From JBCBSS01 sp039819065 (GTDB lineage Bacteria > Bacteroidota > Bacteroidia > Cytophagales > Cyclobacteriaceae): 19,466 nt of DNA. A program made the translations under genes and the position numbers. The stretch spans positions 1-19,466 of the forward strand of contig JBCBSS010000150.1 in NCBI GenBank assembly GCA_039819065.1, given 5' to 3'. Positions 1 to 7,622 of this stretch are shown one piece after another. How positions within the stretch are numbered: position 1 is the stretch's first letter; every line of letters begins with the position of its first letter. The notes below the pieces were generated by a model. That model did no database searches, was not told the origin of the DNA, and worked only from the letters and a program-made list of their open reading frames with translations.

Positions 1-11
1 TCTTACTATAG

Positions 12-38
12 AAATATCAATCATTTCAATTGATATTT
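12..38. repeat. Perfect AT-rich inverted repeat upstream of lpdA
   Basis: AAATATCAAT (12-21) and ATTGATATTT (29-38) are exact reverse complements, 10 bp per arm, around a 7-base spacer. No T-run follows on the + strand, so it is not an obvious intrinsic terminator for that strand. It could be a regulator operator, or the 3' end of an upstream gene outside the window. It lies about 225 bases before the lpdA start and upstream of the proposed promoter at 126-133. Confidence 0.6.
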
Positions 39-125
39 AAAGGGCAATATTTTGAACTCGGAATGTCGCAGAACTCATTTGATTCCACGAAACACCAGCC
101 CATTTTTTTCTGTTCTCATTTCGAT

Positions 126-133
126 TAAATTTG
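126..133 (+). promoter_or_regulatory. Possible Bacteroidota-type -7 box for lpdA
   Basis: TAAATTTG matches the TAnnTTTG -7 consensus of Bacteroidota primary sigma factors. A T-rich tract at 103-110 sits about where a -33 TTTG-like element would be, but an exact TTTG is absent. It would give a leader of about 125 bases before the lpdA start. This is inferred from consensus match only. Confidence 0.33.
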
Positions 134-263
134 CAGCACCTCGGATTCAGCTATGTTCGATTTTTAAGCTTTACTTTACCACGAACGGAATCCTCTTTAC
201 AATTTTTTTGCAGGTGACTAGTAATATTGTGAATCATTCTAAAATCTTAAACCAAAAAAAGAC

Positions 264-1658
264 ATGTCAGCAAAATATGATCTTATAGTTATTGGTAGTG
301 GCCCTGGTGGATACGTGGCGGCCATCCGCGCATCCCAGCTAGGGATGAAAGTGGGTGTGGTAGAGCGGTCAGAGTTAGGTGGTATTTGCCTCAATTGGGG
401 ATGTATCCCTACCAAAGCTTTATTGAAGAGTGCCAACGTATTTGAATATATCCAACATGCCAAAGACTATGGAATAGATGTGAAAGGGGCGGAAGTTGAT
501 TTTACTGGCATGGTACAACGTAGCCGAGGCGTAGCTGACGGTATGAGTAAAGGTATTCAATTCTTATTCAGAAAGAATAAGATAGATCATATAGCGGGTT
601 TTGGAAAACTTAAAGCCGGTAAGAAAGTAGAAGTTACCACTGAAGATGGTAAGAAGACCGATTACAGTGCCGACCATGTCATTATTGCTACTGGTGGTAG
701 GTCAAGGGAATTGCCACATATTCCCATCGATAACAAAAAAATCATCGGTTATCGCAAGGCCATGGTGATGGAAAAGCAGCCTAAGAAGATGGTGATCATC
801 GGCTCTGGCGCTATTGGGGTAGAGTTTGCCTACTTCTACAATGCCATAGGTACAGAAGTAACCGTGGTAGAATTCATGCCTAATATTGTGCCGGTTGAAG
901 ACGTCGATGTTTCTAAGCAATTGGAAAAAACCTTCAAGAAGGCCGGTATGAAGATCATGACCAAATCTGAGGTGACGGCTGTAGATACCAAAGGCAGAGG
1001 CTGTAAGGTAACCGTCAAGACTCCGAAAGGAGAGGAGACACTGACTTGCGATGTGGTACTTTCTGCAGTTGGTGTGGCTACTAATATAGAAGGAATAGGC
1101 CTTGAAGATGTAGGGGTAAAAACCGAAAAAGGTAAAGTGTTAATTGACGACTTCTACAAAACTAATGTTGACGGTGTTTATGCCATTGGTGATATCGTCA
1201 AAGGGCCTGCACTGGCACACGTAGCTTCTGCTGAAGGGATCATTTGCGTAGAGAAAATTGCCGGGCATAACCCTGATCCACTTGATTACAACAACTTGCC
1301 AGGTTGTACTTATTGTAGCCCTGAAATAGCTTCTGTAGGATATACGGAACAAGCGGCCAAAGAGGCTGGCTATGATGTTAAAGTTGGGAAATTCCCATTT
1401 ACTGCTTCCGGTAAGGCAAGCGCAGCAGGCGCGAAAGATGGCTTTGTGAAAGTGATCTTTGACGCTAAGTATGGAGAGTGGTTGGGCGCTCACATGATTG
1501 GAGCCAATGTAACAGAGATGATCGCCGAAGTAGTGGCCGCCAGAAAGCTTGAAACTACAGGCCATGAAATCATCAAATCTGTACACCCGCACCCTACTAT
1601 GTCAGAGGCTGTGATGGAAGCAGCGGCGGCAGCGTATGATGAGGTGATACACCTGTAA
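264..1658 (+). CDS. lpdA: Dihydrolipoyl dehydrogenase (E3)
   Basis: This is the FAD flavoprotein that reoxidises lipoamide with NAD+ in the pyruvate and 2-oxoglutarate dehydrogenase complexes and in the glycine cleavage system; it is cytoplasmic. At 464 residues it has the family's usual length. The FAD Rossmann motif GSGPGG is at 11-16. The redox disulfide is Cys42/Cys47 in CLNWGC; the Trp is a known variant of the commoner CLNVGC. A second Rossmann motif, GSGAIG, for NAD lies near residue 180. The C-terminal HPHPTMSE carries the catalytic His and Glu. The start ATG directly precedes the FAD domain and has no clear Shine-Dalgarno sequence, which is normal for Bacteroidota. It appears monocistronic: a strong terminator follows, and no E1/E2 genes are adjacent in the window, so which complex it serves cannot be told from context. 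Confidence 0.96.
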   Translation: MSAKYDLIVIGSGPGGYVAAIRASQLGMKVGVVERSELGGICLNWGCIPTKALLKSANVFEYIQHAKDYGIDVKGAEVDFTGMVQRSRGVADGMSKGIQFLFRKNKIDHIAGFGKLKAGKKVEVTTEDGKKTDYSADHVIIATGGRSRELPHIPIDNKKIIGYRKAMVMEKQPKKMVIIGSGAIGVEFAYFYNAIGTEVTVVEFMPNIVPVEDVDVSKQLEKTFKKAGMKIMTKSEVTAVDTKGRGCKVTVKTPKGEETLTCDVVLSAVGVATNIEGIGLEDVGVKTEKGKVLIDDFYKTNVDGVYAIGDIVKGPALAHVASAEGIICVEKIAGHNPDPLDYNNLPGCTYCSPEIASVGYTEQAAKEAGYDVKVGKFPFTASGKASAAGAKDGFVKVIFDAKYGEWLGAHMIGANVTEMIAEVVAARKLETTGHEIIKSVHPHPTMSEAVMEAAAAAYDEVIHL

Positions 1659-1708
1659 TACAGACAAATTAGAGGTCTCTGATGACCTTAATATGAATAG
1701 AATCGTAT

Positions 1709-1737
1709 AAAGCATTGGTGAAAGCCAATGCTTTTTT
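1709..1737 (+). terminator. Intrinsic terminator after lpdA
   Basis: AAAGCATTGG (1709-1718) pairs perfectly with CCAATGCTTT (1725-1734) across a 6-base loop, and the T-run continues to 1737. It begins about 50 bases after the lpdA stop codon and separates lpdA from the downstream TPR gene. Confidence 0.9.
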
Positions 1738-1823
1738 GCTTTCTGCCTAAACCAGCGATGTGATTTTTTTGCTATTATTAAAAATTTTCTTGTACAAATT
1801 TTGGATAGATTTACCTCAACGAA

Positions 1824-1845
1824 TTGATAACATGCTGGTTATCAA
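1824..1845. repeat. Inverted repeat just upstream of the giant TPR gene
   Basis: TTGATAAC (1824-1831) and GTTATCAA (1838-1845) form a perfect 8-bp inverted repeat with a 6-base centre, ending 23 bases before the ATG at 1869. The size and symmetry fit an operator for a dimeric regulator. An RNA hairpin close to the ribosome binding region is also possible. It is the only strong structure between the lpdA terminator and the start codon. Confidence 0.55.
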
Positions 1846-1868
1846 AGAAATTTTTTAAGAATTGAGAC

Positions 1869-4800
1869 ATGAAAAAGCGTTTTAGACTAGCCGTACAGAC
1901 GGCCCTGATTTGTCTTTTATTTTTCTGCTACAGCAATACTGATTCCTTTGGTCAAGCTGAAAAGGCGATTTTCCAAATACAAATCCTGAATGGCAGCAAC
2001 GAAGTAACTTCCACTGCCACCGGATTCTTCATGAATGCCCAAGGCGAGGGAGCTACCCGGGCGGATGTATTTAATGGAGCGATCAAAGCCAAGATTCTAA
2101 CAGCCGATAGTACAGTTCATAACATCACCAGAATCGTAGCCCATGATAAACTTACCGGCGTAGTACGGTTCTCGATTGACAATAACCTCAGCGCTAAGTT
2201 TCAATTCTTGAAGCCTGCTTCTAATGCCACTAAAGAGGGGGATAATCTTAAGGCAATGCAAGCCAAGGACGGTTTAAGGGTGGAAAATACAGGTTTGAAA
2301 GTTACCAAAGCTGTAGATATAGCCGGTTACGGTAGAATGATCACAGTAGATAAAAACCCAGGCATTCTACCAATCATTAATAGCTCCAATGAACTGGTTG
2401 GAATTGCTGCCGGTGATGTGGTTATTGAGTCCAAAATTGTTACAAAAGCCAAAGCACAAAGAACACCTTTTAGTGAGGCCATTAATAGTATCAAAATAGA
2501 TGATGCCTATTTGAGTGGAATGCAAGCCTACGCCAATGAAAACTGGTCGAAGGCGCAATCTGAGTTTGTCAAAGCACAAAGAGAAAACGCCGATAATTCC
2601 AGACCATTCATTTTCGCTGGGCTCTCATCCGTTAAGGAAGAAAAGTACCAACAAGCTGTAGACCAATTCTCCAAAGCCTTACAAATCAGCCCTGAAAGCA
2701 AAACGTCGCTGACGCAAAGAGGGGTGGCCTATTTCAAACTTCAGGATTACCAGAAGGCGAAGGATGATCTTGACAAGGCTGTACAACAGCGTGTGAATAC
2801 ACAAGAAGTTTTCAAATATCGAGGTCTGGCTAAATACGAATTGAAAGATTACTCAGGAGTCATTCCTGATCTTGACAAAGCCTTTAACCTTGGTGCTAAA
2901 GAAGCGAACATTCTTTTTACACGAGGTAATGCCAAGTTTAGATTAAAGAATTATCAAGCGGCTGTTAAAGACTATGACCAAGCGGTAGCGGCTGGACAGA
3001 ATGACGAGGTCATATACAATAACCGCGGTAAAGCCAAATTCAACTTGAAAGATCTAACAGGCGCGGTAGCCGATTTTGACAAGGCCTTATCCATCAAAGC
3101 TGACTACGAGAAAGCCCTGGAAAACCGTGCCGAAGCCAAATATGCCCAAAAGGACTGGCAGGGCATCGTGGCGGATTATGGTAGCCTCATACAAAAGGGA
3201 CAAAACGAGGCGCAAAATTATGCACGCTTAGGAGAGGCACATTATAACCTTGAAGCCTACGCAGACGCTTCAAAAAACCTGGAAAGGGCTTCACAAAGCG
3301 GAGACAATAGTAAAGAGACGCTTTTAATGCTTGGCCTGTCATTATACAAACAGATTCCAGACCAAAAAGCATTAAGTGCCTTGCAGAAAGCAGCCTCAGC
3401 AGGGGCTCAAACTTTAGAGATTTATGAAGCCATAGGCGAAATACAATATGATCTCAAGAACTACCAGGAAACGGTAAACGCGTTTAACGAAGCGACTAAT
3501 AAAGGAGCAAAGAGCAAAGAAGTATTTCTGTACCGAGGGCTCGCCAAGTATGAACTAAAAGACGAAGCAGGAGCATTGGTTGACCTTGAAAAAGCAGTAA
3601 GTCTCGGTGCTAAAGATTACGATGCACTTTATACCATTGGTAACATCAAATTCAAGAAAGAAGACTATCGCGGTGCGGTAGGTAGTTACGATAAGGCCAC
3701 AGCGATCAAATCTGATGATCCGATCATTTTCAATAACCGAGGTAAAGCGAAATTCTTATTGAAGGATTACCAGAATGCTATCAAAGATTATGATCAGGCT
3801 CTGAGCATTAAATCAGATTACGAGAAGGCGCTTGAAAATAGGGCCGAAGCCAAATATGCGCTGAAGGACTGGAATGGTATCGTAGCGGATTATGAAAGCC
3901 TAATCAAGTCAGGCAAGACAGAGGCGAATTATTATACCAGAATAGGAGAGGCCAAATACCAGAATAAAGACTTTAAAGGAGCCGCAGACGCGTTGACGAC
4001 TGCCGTACAGAAGGGGGAAAAATCCCAAGAGAATTATACCTGGCTTGGTTTGGCGCTTTCCAAAGATAAAAACTACAAAGCGGCCATTCCTAATCTCTCC
4101 AATGCCGTTACGGCCGGTGCAGATAGTAAAGAGGTGTATGAGGCTTTGGGTATTGCCAAATACCAGGTAAAAGATTATGAAGGCACAAGCAAGGCGCTAG
4201 ACCAGGCGATTCAAAAAGGAGCCAACTCTAAAGAAGTTTATCTCTACCGAGGTAATTCCAGGTATGCCCTTGATAATGGCGATGGCGCTTTTCAGGATTT
4301 AGAGAAAGCAGTGAGCTTAGGTGCCAACGATTATCAGGCATTCTACAACCTTGGCAACCTCAAGTTTAAAAAAGATGACTATCAAGGCGCGATAAGTAGC
4401 TATGATAAGGCTATCAACATTGGTAGCGAGGATCCTGTGATTTACAACAATCGTGGAAAAGCGAAACTCAATCTTAAGAATTTTAAAGGGGCTATCCCTG
4501 ATTTTGATAAGGCTATTCAGCTAAAAGCGGATTACGGTAGAGCATTACTGAATCGAGGTACAGCAAAGTTTGAGGTGAAGGACTTACCCGGAGCCATAAC
4601 TGATTTAGAAAAAGCCTATCAATCTAATGGCCAGAATAAGGCTTTAGTGCGTATGCTGGCCTTGGCTAAATATGAAACAAAAGATGTTGAAGGCGCTAAG
4701 ACTTTCCTTGATAAAGCTGTCAAGCTAGGTGTAGAAGATGGCAAGGTGCAGTTATACGATGGCTACATTAAGTATGACGATGAAAAATACCGAGAGGCAG

Positions 4801-6713
4801 AAGGAAGCCTGAGTAAGGCATTAGAATTGGGAGAGAAAGCTCCTCAAATATTCGAAAAGCGGGGTAATGCCAGGTTCTACCTAAAGAACTATCAAGGAGC
4901 GGTTGGTGATTTAGAGAAAGCGGAAGAACAAGGCGTAGGCAATTTGACTCTATTCGAAAACAGAGGCCAATCGCAATACGCGTTAAAAGCGTATAAGGAA
5001 GCCAGTGAAGATTTGAAAAAGGCAGGCGATCTAGGCAGTAAGAACACACAAGTTTTCTATCAACTAGGTAACGCATTGTTCAGGTTGGAAGGATATCAAG
5101 ATGCTATAACTGCCTATGATAAGGCCATAGGTCTTGGATTGAATGATGAACTGGTTTACAACAACCGAGGAAAGGCAAAAACATTCACTAATCAACTGCA
5201 AGATGCTATTAAGGACTTTGACAAATCTTTGAGCATCAAGCCTGACTATCTGAAAGCTTACGAAAATAGAGGTGCTGCCAAATTTGATTTGGAGGATTAC
5301 AAAGGTGCCATAGCCGATTTTCAATATATCGTTGACAAAGGGAAACCCAATAACAATACATACACTTCGCTGGGCTATGCTCAATATAAGATCGGTGAAT
5401 TGCAAAGTGCAGTGAACAAACTGAATAAGGCGATCAATCAAGGCGCTACAGACAAACGTGCATTCTATGCGCGAGGAAATGCCTACTACTTCTTAGCGGA
5501 TTACAAAAAAGCGATAACTGACCTGGATAAGGCGATACAACAAGGTGAGGCTGATATGCAGGCTTACTATAGCCGGGGGGATGCCAAGTATAATCTAGAA
5601 GATTACAAAGGGGCATTACTTGATCTGGACCGGGCAATAGAACTTGGTGCTTCTGATGCCAAGGTCTATCATAATAGGGGTAACGCCAAATATGAAACAA
5701 AAGACTACAATGGAGCGCTAGCTGACTTTGATAAGGCCATATCAATCGACCCTAATTATGCTTCTGCCTACTACCTCAGAGGCAATTCTAAGTTTAGGGA
5801 AAAGAATTATGACGGAGCCATAACGGATTATTCCAAGGGAATCGATCTTAAGTTCGATGACCCGAGGATTTACAACAACCGAGGCAAAGCCCGCCAATTG
5901 GTAGAAAAGTACGATGCCGCCATCAGTGATTTTAATGAAGCCATTAAGCTTGATGAGACTTACAGCCGAGCATGGGAGAATCGGGGTTACACTTATTTCC
6001 TTATGGAAAAGTACAAGGAAGCGGTATCAGACTTCGGCAATTATGAGAAGCTGGAAGAGAAGGTCAAACCTGAAATTTTCAAATACAGCGCAGATGCCTA
6101 CTACGCGCTAGAAGATTATGGTTTAGCCGTTACTTACTTCGACCGAGCAGTTGAGGCTGGTATCAAAGACAAGGATACCTATTACAGTCGGGGACTGTCA
6201 TTGGTAGAGATCAACGAATTCGAAAGCGCCATTAAAGACTTCGACAAAGCCATTGAAGGGGGTATAAGGACAGCCGATATTTATATTGATCGGGCTAAGG
6301 CTAATATCGCGGCTGAAAGAGGTAGGGCTGCTATGGACGACTTAAATAAGGCTATTCAAATAGATGCGAGCAATACTACGGCACTTTATAACCGAGCGGT
6401 GCTACATGAAGAAAATGAAAACTACAAAGACGCCATCTTGGACTACAATCAAGTATTGGCGAAGTCGCCAGAGGATGCTAATGCATTCTATAGCAGGGCC
6501 AATGCTAAGGTACTCTTAGATCAATATGGAAGCGCTCTTGAGGATATAATCCGCGCTATCAAACTGGATGATGGTAATATGAGGTATTTCAGGGTGCAGG
6601 GTAATGTCTATTATCAATTAAAGCAAACTGAAAAAGCCTGTGAAGCCTGGAAAAGGGCATTGGAGCTCGGTGATGATAAGGCCTCTTACTATATCAAAGA
6701 GTATTGTAAATAG
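1869..6713 (+). CDS. Exported giant TPR protein with degenerate trypsin-like domain
   Basis: The protein has 1614 residues. It starts with a signal peptide (basic MKKR, a hydrophobic stretch to about 24, likely cleavage after GQA at 30), so it should be exported to the periplasm or surface. Residues about 33-185 follow the outline of a trypsin/HtrA-like domain (TGFF, then TRADV, then IVAHD, then the INSSNELVGI end), but the usual catalytic positions read Asp66, Gly97 and Gly165 instead of His, Asp and Ser, so proteolysis is not expected. From about residue 211 to the end I count 41 tandem 34-residue TPRs; one unit, near 1370, has 35 residues. The signature YNNRGKA or FNNRGKA recurs at 383, 621, 859, 1097 and 1335, exactly 238 residues apart. 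TPR arrays bind proteins or peptides, so a scaffold role is inferred. The C-terminal ACEAW...ELGDDKA cap is common in Bacteroidota TPR proteins. The frame is intact throughout. The true function is unknown. Confidence 0.9.
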   Translation: MKKRFRLAVQTALICLLFFCYSNTDSFGQAEKAIFQIQILNGSNEVTSTATGFFMNAQGEGATRADVFNGAIKAKILTADSTVHNITRIVAHDKLTGVVRFSIDNNLSAKFQFLKPASNATKEGDNLKAMQAKDGLRVENTGLKVTKAVDIAGYGRMITVDKNPGILPIINSSNELVGIAAGDVVIESKIVTKAKAQRTPFSEAINSIKIDDAYLSGMQAYANENWSKAQSEFVKAQRENADNSRPFIFAGLSSVKEEKYQQAVDQFSKALQISPESKTSLTQRGVAYFKLQDYQKAKDDLDKAVQQRVNTQEVFKYRGLAKYELKDYSGVIPDLDKAFNLGAKEANILFTRGNAKFRLKNYQAAVKDYDQAVAAGQNDEVIYNNRGKAKFNLKDLTGAVADFDKALSIKADYEKALENRAEAKYAQKDWQGIVADYGSLIQKGQNEAQNYARLGEAHYNLEAYADASKNLERASQSGDNSKETLLMLGLSLYKQIPDQKALSALQKAASAGAQTLEIYEAIGEIQYDLKNYQETVNAFNEATNKGAKSKEVFLYRGLAKYELKDEAGALVDLEKAVSLGAKDYDALYTIGNIKFKKEDYRGAVGSYDKATAIKSDDPIIFNNRGKAKFLLKDYQNAIKDYDQALSIKSDYEKALENRAEAKYALKDWNGIVADYESLIKSGKTEANYYTRIGEAKYQNKDFKGAADALTTAVQKGEKSQENYTWLGLALSKDKNYKAAIPNLSNAVTAGADSKEVYEALGIAKYQVKDYEGTSKALDQAIQKGANSKEVYLYRGNSRYALDNGDGAFQDLEKAVSLGANDYQAFYNLGNLKFKKDDYQGAISSYDKAINIGSEDPVIYNNRGKAKLNLKNFKGAIPDFDKAIQLKADYGRALLNRGTAKFEVKDLPGAITDLEKAYQSNGQNKALVRMLALAKYETKDVEGAKTFLDKAVKLGVEDGKVQLYDGYIKYDDEKYREAEGSLSKALELGEKAPQIFEKRGNARFYLKNYQGAVGDLEKAEEQGVGNLTLFENRGQSQYALKAYKEASEDLKKAGDLGSKNTQVFYQLGNALFRLEGYQDAITAYDKAIGLGLNDELVYNNRGKAKTFTNQLQDAIKDFDKSLSIKPDYLKAYENRGAAKFDLEDYKGAIADFQYIVDKGKPNNNTYTSLGYAQYKIGELQSAVNKLNKAINQGATDKRAFYARGNAYYFLADYKKAITDLDKAIQQGEADMQAYYSRGDAKYNLEDYKGALLDLDRAIELGASDAKVYHNRGNAKYETKDYNGALADFDKAISIDPNYASAYYLRGNSKFREKNYDGAITDYSKGIDLKFDDPRIYNNRGKARQLVEKYDAAISDFNEAIKLDETYSRAWENRGYTYFLMEKYKEAVSDFGNYEKLEEKVKPEIFKYSADAYYALEDYGLAVTYFDRAVEAGIKDKDTYYSRGLSLVEINEFESAIKDFDKAIEGGIRTADIYIDRAKANIAAERGRAAMDDLNKAIQIDASNTTALYNRAVLHEENENYKDAILDYNQVLAKSPEDANAFYSRANAKVLLDQYGSALEDIIRAIKLDDGNMRYFRVQGNVYYQLKQTEKACEAWKRALELGDDKASYYIKEYCK
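2811..6383 (+). repeat. Five tandem copies of a seven-TPR (714-bp) module
   Basis: Within the giant TPR gene, seven successive TPRs form a unit that repeats five times: 2811-3524, 3525-4238, 4239-4952, 4953-5666 and 5667-6383 (the last is one codon longer). Corresponding positions resemble each other more than neighbours do. The third TPR of each unit begins [YF]NNRGKA, at bases 3015, 3729, 4443, 5157 and 5871. The fourth is marked by LENRAEAKYA...KDW in copies 1 and 2. The first carries LEKAVSLGA in copies 2 and 3. Synonymous codons differ widely between copies, so the duplications are old and the protein sequence is under constraint. Confidence 0.85.
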
Positions 6714-7046
6714 ATCGGTGAGATACTACGGGTTAACCGCCCTAGTTTACTAGTTGACATTGTAAAACGGTCAATAACCTCATTTCATCGAGTCAACGCT
6801 ACTGATCGTCGATTATACCCATCTGAAACCGAAATATTCACGCCATCGGTTTGTTTATTCTATAGATGTCTCTGATGGTCTTGTTACTTATATCGATAAA
6901 TCTTACACGAGAAAGTAATACGGATCATTAGCACGATAATTGAGCTTACTTTAGGATAATCTAACGTATCCATACTGTGTGTTGATATTGTGATGACGTA
7001 TAAACTGGGGCGTAGGAATACCCTCAATTTTTGAGTAAAACGAGAT
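6714..7046. other. 333-bp intergenic region without a recognised gene
   Basis: No open frame of useful size, RNA gene or strong terminator was found between the giant TPR gene and the nuclease gene. Small symmetries occur: TTGAC/GTCAA arms around 6764-6784, and CTCAA-TTT-TTGAG at 7023-7035 just before the next start codon. None has a T-run or matches a known motif. No exact TAnnTTTG box was found. The promoter of the nuclease gene must lie here, but I cannot place it. Confidence 0.5.
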
Positions 7047-7550
7047 ATGTCTATGAAAATGAGAAGTTTGATATTGCTGGCGGTGATGGGGTTAATTTCA
7101 AGTTATTTAAACGCCGAGGAGCTTACAGGAAAGGTAATCAACGTCATTGATGGCAATACCCTTGAGCTTGAGACCAAAGCAGATGGTGTCTATAAGATAA
7201 AATTAAGTGAAGTGGATTGCCCCGAGATCACTCAGGACTTCGGAGAAGAGTCCAAGCAATACACTGAATCATTGATCCTAAAGAAGAAAGTAACCATAGA
7301 GATCGTTGGGAAGGATCGCAAGGGCACAAGGCTGGGCAAGGTAGTTTTTGGTAAGGGTAAGGTGCTGAATGAAGAACTCTTGAAGACTGGTTACGCTTGG
7401 TATTACAACAAATCGGCTACGAACGAGCAATTGACGTCACTTCAAGACGAAGCGAAGGCTGGCAAAGTTGGGCTTTGGCAATCTGAAGATCCAACACCTC
7501 CTTGGATTTACCGCAGAAAGCAAACGATGATGACAGCTAAGTCGCGATAA
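7047..7550 (+). CDS. Exported thermonuclease-like (SNase-fold) protein
   Basis: The protein has 167 residues: an N-terminal signal peptide (hydrophobic about 7-20) and one staphylococcal-nuclease-like OB-fold domain at about 26-150. Landmarks are VIDGNT (33-38), VDCPE (56-60), DRKGTR (90-95) and the LLKTGYAWYY segment. Relative to S. aureus nuclease, Asp40, Glu43 and Arg87 appear kept (Asp57, Glu60, Arg95). The Ca-binding Asp21 position is Asn37 and the Arg35 position is Lys52, so activity may be reduced, altered or lost. In-frame ATGs also occur at 7053 and 7059; the choice changes only the tip of the signal peptide. A likely role is extracellular or periplasmic nucleic-acid cleavage or binding. 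It is a single-gene unit ended by the hairpin at 7585-7620. Confidence 0.82.
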   Translation: MSMKMRSLILLAVMGLISSYLNAEELTGKVINVIDGNTLELETKADGVYKIKLSEVDCPEITQDFGEESKQYTESLILKKKVTIEIVGKDRKGTRLGKVVFGKGKVLNEELLKTGYAWYYNKSATNEQLTSLQDEAKAGKVGLWQSEDPTPPWIYRRKQTMMTAKSR

Positions 7551-7584
7551 GATTTTAAACCTAACTTGTTTAAGTATTAACCAG

Positions 7585-7620
7585 AAAGGCAGGGGCTATA
7601 ATAGCTTTCCTGCCTTTTTT
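7585..7620 (+). terminator. Terminator between the nuclease gene and aspS
   Basis: AAAGGCAGG (7585-7593) pairs with CCTGCCTTT (7609-7617), with a smaller GCTAT/ATAGC stem inside the loop, followed by T's to 7620. It lies about 35 bases after the nuclease stop and directly after the convergent aspS stop. On the - strand the T-run is short (TTT), so it is mainly a + strand terminator but could also help aspS. Confidence 0.85.
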
Positions 7621-7622
7621 AT

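Noticed and set aside
52..288. 78-codon open frame on the + strand overlapping the lpdA start
   Set aside because: Its sequence resembles no family, it runs through the AT-rich leader and it overlaps the well-supported lpdA start in another frame.
1140..1592. 150-codon open frame antisense to lpdA
   Set aside because: It lies entirely opposite a conserved enzyme and its translation shows no domain or signal; it is a codon-bias shadow.
1768..1803. Possible promoter of the giant TPR gene (TTTG, 21 bases, then TACAAATTTTG)
   Set aside because: The -7 part has too many bases between TA and TTTG to match TAnnTTTG; the region is so T-rich that partial matches are expected.
5064..5745. Open frames of about 100-125 codons antisense to the TPR array
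   Set aside because: They mirror the 34-residue repeat of the sense gene and show no features of their own.
2811..6383. Tandem DNA repeat as a recent or slippage-prone satellite, or an assembly artefact
   Set aside because: The copies differ at many synonymous sites while keeping frame and protein pattern, which indicates old gene-internal duplications.
6714..7046. A small RNA gene or missed small CDS in the intergenic region
   Set aside because: Only short weak stems and stop-rich frames were seen, with no terminator or consensus promoter to delimit a gene.
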